Source: WHSW01 sp033856255
GTDB taxonomy: Bacteria; Actinomycetota; Thermoleophilia; Solirubrobacterales; 70-9
DNA: 64,000 nt
Assembly: GCA_033856255.1 (NCBI GenBank)
Contig: JAWVFH010000013.1
Coordinates: 58,939-122,938 of the forward strand
Reading direction: 5' to 3'
The translations under genes and the position numbers were made by a program. The notes below the pieces were generated by a model. That model made no database searches and was not told the DNA's origin. It worked only from the letters and a program-made list of their open reading frames with translations. Numbering within the stretch: position 1 is the stretch's first letter; each line of letters opens with the position of its first letter. This document shows, piece after piece, positions 49,586-57,724 of the stretch.

Positions 49586-51322
49586 GTGATCCTCCTCGTC
49601 GCCTTCGCATTCATCGCGGGTGCCGGAACGGCGCTCTCTCCCTGCGTGCTCCCGATCCTGCCCGCGATCCTCTCGGCGGGTGTCACCGGGGGGCGGCGAC
49701 GCCCGCTCGGGATCGTGATGGGCCTGGCGCTCTCCTTCACCTTCGCGACGGTCGCGCTCGTCTACGTCATCGATGCGCTCGGGCTCCCCGACGACATCAC
49801 CCGCAAGATCGCGATCGTCGTCCTTGCCGGCTTCGGGCTCTCGCTCCTCGTGCCTCCCATCTCGGATCGGATCGAGGCCTACATCCAGCGGCTCGTTCCG
49901 GCCCCCTCGCGTCCGGGTCGCGAGGGCTTCGGCGGCGGCATCCTGCTTGGCGCCAGCCTGGGCTTCGTCTACGCGCCGTGCGCCGGGCCGATCCTCGCAG
50001 GCGTCATCACCGTCTCCGCCTCGCAGACCTTCACGTTCGGCCGCCTGGCGGTTGCTCTCGCGTACTCGATCGGTTCGGCCGCGGTGCTGTACGTCCTGAT
50101 CATCGGGGGGCGGCGCATCTCCGATCGGCTGCGCGCCCACCGTGGCCGCGTCCAGATGGCGATGGGGACGGTGATGATCGCCGTGGCGGTGGTCATGGCG
50201 ACGAACCTCGACGTCCGGTTCGAGAGCTCCATCGCTCAGAGCCTGCCGTCGGCCCTGATCGATCCGGCGAACAGAATCGAGACGGACTCGGCGATCTCGG
50301 ACAACCTCGCTGACCTGCGCGGGAGCTCCGGCCACGGGCCGGGAAGCTCGCCGGTCGCGGCCACCGCGAGCGCCCCGCTTCCGAACCAGGGGCCCGCACC
50401 CGAGTTCACGAACACTCAGCAGTGGTTCAACACGCCGAACGGACAGCCCCTCACCCTCGCGGGACTGCGCGGCAAGGTGGTCCTCGTCGACTTCTGGACC
50501 TACACCTGTATCAACTGCATCCGCACGCTTCCCTACCTCGAGGGCTGGTACCAGAAGTACCACCGCGACGGCTTGGAGATCGTCGGGGTCCATACGCCCG
50601 AGTTCCCGTTCGAGCGCATCGCGTCGAACGTCGAGCGGGCAATCGGGCAATTCGGGATCACCTACCCGGTGGCCCAGGACAACGAGCTGGGGACCTGGAA
50701 CGCCTACGCCAACCAGTACTGGCCCGCCGACTACCTGATCGACGCCAAGGGGGACGTCCGCATGGTCCATTTCGGCGAGGGGGGCTACGCCGAGGCCGAG
50801 AAGCGGATCCGAGAATTGCTCGCAGAGGCGGGAAGCGCTCCCGGCGGCGGCCGCGCGAAGGTCAGCGCCCAGAAGGCCGACCCGGGGCTCGCGACCCCTG
50901 AGACGTACCTGGGAGCTGCCAGGGCGCAGGGGGTTGCCGGAGACCCTCTGCGGCCCGGGACCAGCACGTACCGAGCGTTGCCGCCGCGACAGCTTGGGCT
51001 GAACGGGCTCTCGTATGGGGGTAGGTGGACGATCGGCGCCGAGGCGGCGACGGCGGCCGGCGACTCCAGCCTGGAGCTCAGCTTCAAGGCCCGCCGCGTG
51101 TTCCTCGTGCTCGGTTCGCCGGGGCAGGCGCGGGACTTACGGGTCGAGCTGGACGGCAGGCCCATTCCTGCGTCGTTGAGCGGCGATGACGTGAAGGGCA
51201 GCGCCGCGACGATCACGAGCCAGCGCCTCTACCGGCTGGTCGACCTGCCTCGCGCGGAGAGCCACATCCTGACCTTGAAGTTTGCGCCGGGAATCTCCGG
51301 CTACGCCTTCACCTTCGGCTAG
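49586..51322 (+). CDS. dipZ: DipZ-like thiol-disulphide protein: CcdA-type membrane part with a thioredoxin domain
   Basis: 578 residues. The N-terminal part (1-215) has about six membrane helices with ALSPCVLPILPAILSAG and VYAPCAGPILAGVIT, the two Cys helices of CcdA/DsbD that move electrons across the membrane. A linker leads to a TlpA-like thioredoxin domain with active site WTYTCINC (Cys308, Cys311). Residues 430-578 are a beta domain (RWTIGAEAATAAGDSSLELSF) as in mycobacterial DipZ. It probably keeps secreted thiols reduced. Start GTG 49586. It shares a CTAG with the convergent methyltransferase gene. Confidence 0.9.
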   Translation: MILLVAFAFIAGAGTALSPCVLPILPAILSAGVTGGRRRPLGIVMGLALSFTFATVALVYVIDALGLPDDITRKIAIVVLAGFGLSLLVPPISDRIEAYIQRLVPAPSRPGREGFGGGILLGASLGFVYAPCAGPILAGVITVSASQTFTFGRLAVALAYSIGSAAVLYVLIIGGRRISDRLRAHRGRVQMAMGTVMIAVAVVMATNLDVRFESSIAQSLPSALIDPANRIETDSAISDNLADLRGSSGHGPGSSPVAATASAPLPNQGPAPEFTNTQQWFNTPNGQPLTLAGLRGKVVLVDFWTYTCINCIRTLPYLEGWYQKYHRDGLEIVGVHTPEFPFERIASNVERAIGQFGITYPVAQDNELGTWNAYANQYWPADYLIDAKGDVRMVHFGEGGYAEAEKRIRELLAEAGSAPGGGRAKVSAQKADPGLATPETYLGAARAQGVAGDPLRPGTSTYRALPPRQLGLNGLSYGGRWTIGAEAATAAGDSSLELSFKARRVFLVLGSPGQARDLRVELDGRPIPASLSGDDVKGSAATITSQRLYRLVDLPRAESHILTLKFAPGISGYAFTFG

Positions 51323-52239
51323 CCGGGGCGCTTGGCGGAGAGCACGAGGTTGTAGAAGAGGCCGGGGGGGAGGCGTGGCTCCAACACGGCCGCGTCCACG
51401 CGCTGGAGGGCGAGGCAGGTCCGGTAGGCGAACAGCTTCCAGCGCATCGTCAGCTCATCGGGGTCGGCGGTCGCCTCGAGCGAGCGCAGGAGCCAGCCGT
51501 AGGCGTTCGATAGCAGCTCCTCGCCGCGCAGGCGGGAGTCGACGAAGCCGGCGCCATCGAGCAGCGAGCTGAGCTGCCCCGGCGTGAAGGCATGGACATC
51601 GACCTCGCCCTCGAGCTCGTGGCCGTCGCCATTGCTCGACGGCTCGACGGGGCGAGCGGGAACCCGGACCAGCCGCCTCCATGCCGGGGCGAGCGCGACA
51701 CCCGCCCGCTTCGGCAGCGCCGCGAGGCGATCGCCGTTGCGCGAGGGCTCGCCGCAGAAGGCGACGGTGCCACCGGGCCGCAGCACGCGATGGAACTCGG
51801 CAAAGGCGCGCTCGAGCTTCGGGATGTGGTGAAGGATCGCGTGCCCGCAGACGAGGTCGAAGCTCTCGTCCTCGAACGGCAGCTCCTCCGCTTCGGCGCG
51901 GGCGGTCGCGACCTGGACGCCGATCCGCTCTGCAGACGCCGAAAGCGAATCCAGCATCCCCTGAGAGATGTCGGTTGCGGTCGCGCGCTCCACGGCGCCG
52001 AGCTGGAGCAGATTGAGGCTGAAGTAGCCGGTTCCGGCGCCGATCTCGAGCGAGTCGCCGAACGGCCGGTCGGGGATGCCGCCGAGCGCCTTCGCGAGCT
52101 TCGCGCGGACCTGTTCCTGGCCCATCTCGCCGAGGTCGATGCCCCATTTGAGGTCGTACTCGTGCGCCGCAGCGTCGTGGTAGCGGACGTTGGCGTCCTT
52201 TATGTGCTCGGAGGTCGCCGAGGGTGCTGCGGGCGGCAT
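51319..52239 (-). CDS. Class I SAM-dependent methyltransferase
   Basis: 306 residues. Motif I is DSLEIGAGTGYFSLNLLQLG near 60-79, motif II ATATDISQGMLD, motif IV FDLVCGHAILHHIPKL, all of the Methyltransf_11 type. The C-terminal part (about 200-306) is specific to this subgroup and ends LFYNLVLSAKRPG. The acceptor is unknown; it is divergent from the sugar-polymer operon at 52269, so it may act there. ATG 52239 is nine bases after TACGCT. Confidence 0.86.
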   Translation of the reverse strand: MPPAAPSATSEHIKDANVRYHDAAAHEYDLKWGIDLGEMGQEQVRAKLAKALGGIPDRPFGDSLEIGAGTGYFSLNLLQLGAVERATATDISQGMLDSLSASAERIGVQVATARAEAEELPFEDESFDLVCGHAILHHIPKLERAFAEFHRVLRPGGTVAFCGEPSRNGDRLAALPKRAGVALAPAWRRLVRVPARPVEPSSNGDGHELEGEVDVHAFTPGQLSSLLDGAGFVDSRLRGEELLSNAYGWLLRSLEATADPDELTMRWKLFAYRTCLALQRVDAAVLEPRLPPGLFYNLVLSAKRPG

Positions 52240-52248
52240 GAGGGCGGC

Positions 52249-52258
52249 AGCGTAGCCT
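52249..52258. promoter_or_regulatory. Divergent promoter: two -10 hexamers sharing one TA
   Basis: In AGCGTAGCCT the minus hexamer TACGCT (52249-52254) and the plus hexamer TAGCCT (52253-52258) overlap by their TA. They serve ATG 52239 (nine bases away) and GTG 52269 (ten bases away). Only one polymerase could bind at a time. Confidence 0.6.
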
Positions 52259-52268
52259 GTGCCGCCGC

Positions 52269-53015
52269 GTGGCCCATGCACAGCGAGATCAACCACCCGG
52301 CGTGCCGCCGCTGGAGCTGACCGGCGAGCGCACGCTTCCCGACGTCCCGGACGAGAACTACTGGTTCCGGCGCCACCTCGCGGTCTACGAGTGGATCGCC
52401 GCGCGAGTCGGCGGCCTGCGGGTTGCCGACCTCGCCTGCGGCGAGGGGTATGGCTCCGACCTCCTCGCGCGGGTCGCGGCCGAGGTGGTCGGCGTCGACG
52501 CCAACCCCGAGGCGCACGAGCATGCCAACCTCCGCTACCGGCGCCCGAACCTGCGTTTCGAGCGCAGCCTGGTCGAGGAGTTCGCCGGTCCGTGCGACGC
52601 CGTCGTCTTCCTGCAGACGATCGAGCACATCCACGACCCCGGTGCGCTCTGCGAGAAGATCGCCGCGGCGGCGCCGGTCGCCTACATCTCCACGCCCAAC
52701 CGCCTGACGCTGGCCCCCCCGGGGGCCGAGAAGTCCGGCAACCCGTGGCACCTGCGCGAGTACACCCTGGGCGAGTACCGGGCACTCCTCGAGCCGTGGT
52801 TCTCGCGGGTCGAGATCGTCGGCGTCTTCCACGCACGAAAGCTCCGTCTCCACGAGTTCGCGATCCGCGCCGGCTGGGACCGCGTTCACCCGGCGCTGCG
52901 GATCACGAAGCCGTTCTACTCGCGGTTCGTCCCGGCAATCAGCTCCTCCGACTTCCGGCTCGACTCCGAGAATCTGGACAAGGCGCTGGACTTCTTAGCC
53001 ATATGCCGAGGTTGA
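52269..53015 (+). CDS. SAM-dependent methyltransferase in the branching-enzyme operon
   Basis: 248 residues from GTG 52269 (GTG 52303 is another option). VADLACGEGYGSDLLARVAAEVVGVDANPEA is motif I with the next strand; DAVVFLQTIEHIHDPG is motif IV. It is first in the operon with a GH57 enzyme and a GT4 glucosyltransferase, the order of mycobacterial Rv3030-Rv3031-Rv3032, so it may methylate a glucan. Its end overlaps the next gene by 13 bases. Confidence 0.87.
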   Translation: MAHAQRDQPPGVPPLELTGERTLPDVPDENYWFRRHLAVYEWIAARVGGLRVADLACGEGYGSDLLARVAAEVVGVDANPEAHEHANLRYRRPNLRFERSLVEEFAGPCDAVVFLQTIEHIHDPGALCEKIAAAAPVAYISTPNRLTLAPPGAEKSGNPWHLREYTLGEYRALLEPWFSRVEIVGVFHARKLRLHEFAIRAGWDRVHPALRITKPFYSRFVPAISSSDFRLDSENLDKALDFLAICRG

Positions 53016-54478
53016 ACAGACCCGACGGCACCGGAGGCGGAGCCGAGGATGCCGGCGGCAGTGGTTCGAAGGGCGACCTTGCGATCGTCCTTCACTCGCA
53101 CATGCCGTACGTGGAGGGCTTCGGGACGTACCCGTTCGGCGAGGAGTGGCTGTTCGACGCCGTGGTGCGCTCGTACCTGCCGGTGCTCGAGGTGGCAGAG
53201 CGGATGACCGTGACCGTGACGCCGGTCCTGGCCGACCAGCTGGAGGCTCCTGGTGTCGCCGAGCGGCTGGTGGCCTTCGTCGACGAGCTCCGAGCGTCGA
53301 CCTGTGAGGCGGATGGCGCGGAGATGCCGGCGAACCTGGGAGAGGCGGCGTTCGAGGACGCGTGCCTCTCGGAGGCCAAGCGCTACCGCGATGCGCTGGC
53401 GAGGCTGGAGGCGCTGGGCGGAGACCCGCTCCAGGCCTTCTGCGAGCCCGCCACCGCGGGCCGGATCGAGCTCGCCGCGTCGTCGGCGACCCATGCGGTC
53501 CTGCCGCTGCTGGCGACGCTCGCGGGGCGGCGAGTGCAGATCGACGCCGGGCTTCGCTCCCACGCCCGCCGTTTCGGCAAGGCCGCGGGCTTCTGGCTTC
53601 CCGAATGCGCCTACGAGCCCGGCCTGGAGCGGCTGCTCGCCGAGCGCGGGCTTCAGTGGTTCGTCTCCGACCAGAGCGAACACGGAGCGCCGCTCGACGC
53701 GCTGGCGCCGGTTGCGACTGCGGCGGGCCCCGTTGCCTTCACCATCGACTGGGAGGCCGTCTCCTGGCTCTGGTCGCTCCAGGGCTACCCGTCCGATCAG
53801 GCGCACCGTGACTTCCACCGCCAGTCTCTGCGTGGTGCGCGGCCGTGGTCCATCGGCGGCGGGGTCTACGACCCGGCGGCGGCCGACGCCGCGGCGGCCC
53901 GCCAGGCAAACGAGTTCCTGGCCGCAATCGCCGAGCGCCTGGAGCGCTTCGCCGCCGAGCGAGGACGGCGCGGGCTTGTCGTCTTCGCCATCGACACCGA
54001 GCTGCTCGGCCACTGGTGGTGGGAGGGACCGCAGTGGCTTCGCGAGGTGGTCCTTCGGGCCGAGGGTCACGGCGTCGAGCTCGTCACGCTGTCCCAGGCG
54101 CGCGCTCGTCATGTGCCGGAGGAGCGGCCGCTTCTCGCGTCCACATGGGGGGAGGAGAAGGATCTCCGCACCTGGGATTCTCCCGAGGTCGCTGACCTCG
54201 CGTGGGCCGCGCGCCGCCTCGAGCTGCGGCTGCTGCGCGCGCTGGGCGACGGCCTTGTCGACGGCGCGGCGGAGCGAGCCGTGCGCGAGCTCCTCGCGCT
54301 TCAGGCCAGCGACTGGGCGTTCCTCGACCGCCGCCGGCAGGCGGGGGACTACCCATTCCAGCGGGCCACGGACCACGCTCAGGCGATGCTGGAGGCCATA
54401 CACTCCGTCGATCCGCCAGAGGGGTCGCTACGCAACCTGGCGCCCGACTTGAGCCTGTCGCCGCTACTCGAGCCCTGA
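53003..54478 (+). CDS. Glycoside hydrolase family 57, glucan branching enzyme
   Basis: 491 residues. A short variable N-terminus is followed by IVLHSHMPYVEGFGTYPFGEEWLFDAV, the family start. The nucleophile Glu is in FWLPECAYEPG and the acid Asp in FAIDTELLGHWWWEG. A helical C-terminal domain follows, as in bacterial GH57 branching enzymes. It cuts alpha-1,4-glucan and rejoins it as alpha-1,6 branches. Start ATG 53003 lies inside the methyltransferase gene; the upstream open frame is a shadow. Confidence 0.92.
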   Translation: MPRLNRPDGTGGGAEDAGGSGSKGDLAIVLHSHMPYVEGFGTYPFGEEWLFDAVVRSYLPVLEVAERMTVTVTPVLADQLEAPGVAERLVAFVDELRASTCEADGAEMPANLGEAAFEDACLSEAKRYRDALARLEALGGDPLQAFCEPATAGRIELAASSATHAVLPLLATLAGRRVQIDAGLRSHARRFGKAAGFWLPECAYEPGLERLLAERGLQWFVSDQSEHGAPLDALAPVATAAGPVAFTIDWEAVSWLWSLQGYPSDQAHRDFHRQSLRGARPWSIGGGVYDPAAADAAAARQANEFLAAIAERLERFAAERGRRGLVVFAIDTELLGHWWWEGPQWLREVVLRAEGHGVELVTLSQARARHVPEERPLLASTWGEEKDLRTWDSPEVADLAWAARRLELRLLRALGDGLVDGAAERAVRELLALQASDWAFLDRRRQAGDYPFQRATDHAQAMLEAIHSVDPPEGSLRNLAPDLSLSPLLEP

Positions 54479-54506
54479 GAGCCATTCGACCATCGAATCA
54501 GCCGCC

Positions 54507-55703
54507 GTGACCCGCGTTCTCATTCTCAGCTGGGAGTACCCGCCGCTCATCGAGGGCGGGCTCGCACGTCACGTGCGGAAGCTCTCCGAGGGCCTCGTCG
54601 AGCGCGATGTCGAGGTGCACGTCCTGACCCGAGGCGGCGAGGAGTCGCCGCCCGAGGACGAGGTTGGCGGCGTCCACATCCATCGTGTGCTCGAGCCCAA
54701 GCGACCGACGGATCTCGGGGAGTTCGTTGCCTGGGTCGAGCGGATGAACTCGGACATGCTCGCTGCGGGCGTTGACCTGGGCGACCGCTTCGACTTCGAC
54801 CTCGTCCACGGGCACGACTGGCTCGTCGCGATGGCCGGCGATCACCTCGCGCGGCGGTTCAACAGCCCGCTGGTGACGACGATCCACGCAACGGAGCACG
54901 GCCGCCACCAGGGCTGGGTCGACAAGCACCCGCAGTCCTACATCCACGGCGTCGAGCGCTGGATCACCAACCGCGCCGATCAGGTGATCGTCTGCTCCTT
55001 CTACATGCGCGAGCAAATCGCCGACATCTTCGGAGTCGACCGTGACCGGGTCGAGGTGATCTGGAACGGAATCGACCCGGAGGACCTGCAGCCCGCGGCC
55101 GACGCCGAGCTCGAGCGGCTGCGTGAGCAGTTCGCGGCACCCGACGAAAAGCTGGTGCTGCTGATCGGCCGCCTCGTCTACGAGAAGGGATTCCAGCTCG
55201 CGCTCGAGGCGATGCCGGCGCTGATCGAGCGCCAGCCGGGTACGCGCTTCCTCGTCGCGGGATCGGGAACCCACGAGCAGGAGTTGCGCCGCCAGGCGTC
55301 GGAGCTCGGCCTGATGGAACACGGGACCTTTCTGGGGTGGATGGGAGACGACGTTCTCCACTCGCTCTACCGGATCGCCGACGTTTGCGCGGTGCCTTCG
55401 ATCTATGAGCCCTTCGGCCTCGTCGCGCTCGAGGCCATGGCCTCGGGTTGCCCGTGCATCGTCGCCGACACGGGGGGCCTGCGCGAGGTCGTCCCCCACG
55501 ACGAGGCCGGCCTTCGCTTCACCGCGAGCGACCCGGATTCACTCGTGGAGATGGTCGAGCGCGTTTTCCGCGACAACGACCTTCGCGATCGCCTGATCGC
55601 CGACGCTTCCGAGCACGTGCTCCGCTTCGACTGGGCCGACGTGGCCGAGCGAACGGCGGCGGTCTACGGCGGGCTGCTGCCCGCGGCCGACCGCCGGTCC
55701 TGA
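54507..55703 (+). CDS. GT4 alpha-glucan glucosyltransferase, Rv3032-like
   Basis: 398 residues. LILSWEYPPLIEGGLARHVRKLSEGL has the Gly-rich loop, LVHGHDWLVAMAGDHLARR the acceptor side, LVLLIGRLVYEKGFQLALEAMP the donor start and PSIYEPFGLVALEAMA the Glu-x7-Glu motif. This is the GT4 type of actinobacterial glucan synthases that use ADP- or UDP-glucose. With the GH57 gene it would make a branched or capped alpha-glucan. GTG 54507, 28 bases after the GH57 stop. Confidence 0.9.
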   Translation: MTRVLILSWEYPPLIEGGLARHVRKLSEGLVERDVEVHVLTRGGEESPPEDEVGGVHIHRVLEPKRPTDLGEFVAWVERMNSDMLAAGVDLGDRFDFDLVHGHDWLVAMAGDHLARRFNSPLVTTIHATEHGRHQGWVDKHPQSYIHGVERWITNRADQVIVCSFYMREQIADIFGVDRDRVEVIWNGIDPEDLQPAADAELERLREQFAAPDEKLVLLIGRLVYEKGFQLALEAMPALIERQPGTRFLVAGSGTHEQELRRQASELGLMEHGTFLGWMGDDVLHSLYRIADVCAVPSIYEPFGLVALEAMASGCPCIVADTGGLREVVPHDEAGLRFTASDPDSLVEMVERVFRDNDLRDRLIADASEHVLRFDWADVAERTAAVYGGLLPAADRRS

Positions 55704-55710
55704 GCCTGAG

Positions 55711-56334
55711 TCAGGCCGGCTCGACCGGATCGGGCCAGCGGAGCCTTTCCGGGGCGTCCCGCATTCGAATGACTCGGGCCGGCACCCCACCGACCACGGA
55801 ATTGGCGGGCACGTCCTTCGCCACCACCGCGTTCGTTCCGACGACGGAGTTGTCGCCGACCCTGACCCCGCGCAGGACACAGGTCCCGTAGCCGATCCAG
55901 ACGTTCGAGCCGACCTCGACGTCGCGCATGTAGATCCCCTGCTGGCGGATCGGGCGCTCGACCTCGACGATGCCGTGGTCGAAGTCGATGAACATCGCCC
56001 GGTCCGCGATCACGCATTGCTGGCCGATCCGGATCCGCCGGTAGGCCGAGATCGTGCACTCCTGCCCCATCACGGTCTTCGCCCCGATCTCCACGACGCC
56101 CTCGTGACAGCGGATCTTCGTTCCGTCGCCGATCCAGGTGAAGCGCCCGAACCGCACCTTGCCGCGCTTGGCGATCTGGATCTCGAGCCCGCGGCCGAAG
56201 AACACCGGCCCGTCGGTCTCCCAGCGCCAGCCGGCCGGGGTGAGAAGGCGCCGCCAGAGGTAGCGCCAGTAGAGCCGCGCGTACTTGCGGTTGAGCATCC
56301 TGTTGCGCGCGAGGAAGCGGATCGTTTTGACCAT
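55711..56334 (-). CDS. Hexapeptide-repeat acyltransferase
   Basis: 207 residues. After 65 residues with aromatic and basic residues (RKYARLYWRYLWRRLLTP), left-handed beta-helix repeats start (FTWIGDGTKIRCHEGVVEIGAKTVMGQECTI) with hexapeptide pattern I/V-G-x-x. DFDHGIVEVERPIRQQGI is the extruded loop with the catalytic His. VVGGVPARVIRMRD is the usual end. It acetylates or acylates a sugar acceptor. It converges on the GT4 gene and may modify the same glucan, as proposed for Rv3034c. ATG 56334 is nine bases after TAGAGT. Confidence 0.86.
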   Translation of the reverse strand: MVKTIRFLARNRMLNRKYARLYWRYLWRRLLTPAGWRWETDGPVFFGRGLEIQIAKRGKVRFGRFTWIGDGTKIRCHEGVVEIGAKTVMGQECTISAYRRIRIGQQCVIADRAMFIDFDHGIVEVERPIRQQGIYMRDVEVGSNVWIGYGTCVLRGVRVGDNSVVGTNAVVAKDVPANSVVGGVPARVIRMRDAPERLRWPDPVEPA

Positions 56335-56343
56335 CGCGGGCGG

Positions 56344-56353
56344 ACTCTAGACT
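56344..56353. promoter_or_regulatory. Divergent promoter: two -10 hexamers sharing one TA
   Basis: In ACTCTAGACT the minus hexamer TAGAGT (56344-56349) and the plus hexamer TAGACT (56348-56353) share TA 56348-56349. They are nine bases from ATG 56334 and seven from ATG 56361. Confidence 0.65.
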
Positions 56354-56360
56354 CGCCTCC

Positions 56361-57326
56361 ATGCCCGAGGCGGCGAAATCGACCGACGCATCCCTCGCCC
56401 AGCGCGTGCTTGCCGGCGAGGAACGCGCGCTCGCGCGCGCGATCAGCCTCGTGGAGAACCGGGATCCCGAGGGCGACAGGCTGGTCGCCGAGCTCTTCCC
56501 AAGCACCGGGAAGGCCCGGATCGTCGGTCTCACCGGCCCGCCTGGGGTCGGCAAGAGCACCCTCATCGGCGCCCTCACCGCCGAGCTTCGCAAGCACGAC
56601 CGTGAGGTGGGCGTGTTGTCGATCGACCCCTCCAGCCCGTTCACCCACGGCGCCGTGCTGGGCGACCGGATCCGCCTTTCCGACCACTTCCTGGACCCTG
56701 GAGTCTTCATCCGCTCGATGGCCACGCGGGGCTCGCTCGGGGGGCTCGCCGAGGCGGCGCTGCAGGCGGCGCTGCTGATGGACGCGGCGGGCAAGGACGA
56801 CGTGCTGGTCGAGACGGTCGGCGTCGGCCAGGCCGAGGTGGACGTCGTCGATCACGCGGACACGGTCGTCCTGGTGCTGATGCCGGGCTCGGGCGACTCG
56901 ATTCAGGCGCTGAAGGCCGGCGTGATGGAGATCCCCGACGTGATCGTCGTCAACAAGAGCGAGCATCCGCTCGCCGACACGATGGTGCGCGAGATCCGCT
57001 CCGTTCTCGCAATCGGCCCGAAGCTCAGCTGGCGTGTGCCGATCGTTCGCACCGAGGCGATGAACGGAGTCGGGATCGAGGAGCTGCTGGAGGCGATCGA
57101 TGCGCACCGCGAGCACATCGAGTCGGAGGGAACTCTCGCCGAGCGGCGGGCGCGCAACCTGCGCGCCGAGGTGCTGGGAATCGCTGCGGCGCGGCTGCGG
57201 CGAAAGCTCGACCAGCGTGCCGAGACCGACCCCGAGTGGAGCGGCCTGCTCGAGCGTGTCGTGCGGCGGGAGATCGATCCCGCGACCGCGGCGCGCGAGT
57301 TGCTGGAAAGGGATCCCGATGGCTGA
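56361..57326 (+). CDS. meaB: MeaB/ArgK-type GTPase, chaperone of methylmalonyl-CoA mutase
   Basis: 321 residues. Walker A GPPGVGKST at 59-67, switch stretch SIDPSSPFTHGAVLGDRIRLSDHF, and VETVGVGQAEVDVVDHADTVVLVLMPGSGD with Walker B; NKSE is the base-recognition motif. It protects the cobalamin-dependent mutase and gates cofactor loading. The mutase begins at 63806 in this window. Start ATG is seven bases from TAGACT. Confidence 0.95.
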   Translation: MPEAAKSTDASLAQRVLAGEERALARAISLVENRDPEGDRLVAELFPSTGKARIVGLTGPPGVGKSTLIGALTAELRKHDREVGVLSIDPSSPFTHGAVLGDRIRLSDHFLDPGVFIRSMATRGSLGGLAEAALQAALLMDAAGKDDVLVETVGVGQAEVDVVDHADTVVLVLMPGSGDSIQALKAGVMEIPDVIVVNKSEHPLADTMVREIRSVLAIGPKLSWRVPIVRTEAMNGVGIEELLEAIDAHREHIESEGTLAERRARNLRAEVLGIAAARLRRKLDQRAETDPEWSGLLERVVRREIDPATAARELLERDPDG

Positions 57327-57702
57327 TGCCCCCGCGTCGCCGGAGGACAGCCTGAGCTGGGCCGGATATCAGCTCGACGATCGCGCTGGCGAGGCGCTCG
57401 GCAAGGTCGAGGGTGTCCTGATCGACGCTCAAAACGGTTCGGTCGAGTGGCTGCTGCTTCGATCCAGCCGCTTTGGGCAACGGGCGCTCGTTCCGGCCCG
57501 CGACGCGGTGGCTGCGGTCGACCGGGTCTGGGTGCCGTTCGACGGCGAACAGATCCGCTCCGCCCCCAAGGTTTCGGGAACTGGCCTGACGCAGGCCGAC
57601 GAGCTGGCGCTCCTGGCCCACTACGGGCTCGCAGGCCCCGCGGGCCGGGCGGGCGAGCTCGCCCAGCGCGACCCCCAAGCGGTCACCTCACGGCCCGCCT
57701 AG
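57319..57702 (+). CDS. PRC-barrel-like domain protein
   Basis: 127 residues. DRAGEALGKVEGVLIDAQNGSVEWLLLRSSRFGQRALVPARD has the strand order of a PRC barrel (as in photosynthetic reaction centre H and RimM), and a short helical tail follows. Function unknown. ATG 57319 overlaps the end of meaB by eight bases, so translation is coupled; a role in the mutase system is possible but not shown. Confidence 0.8.
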   Translation: MADAPASPEDSLSWAGYQLDDRAGEALGKVEGVLIDAQNGSVEWLLLRSSRFGQRALVPARDAVAAVDRVWVPFDGEQIRSAPKVSGTGLTQADELALLAHYGLAGPAGRAGELAQRDPQAVTSRPA

Positions 57703-57724
57703 GCGCGTCGGAGGAGCTACTCGC

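Noticed and set aside
49586..51322. Insertion or frameshift in the DipZ-like gene because it is shorter than mycobacterial DipZ
   Set aside because: All three parts are present and in frame; the difference lies in linkers.
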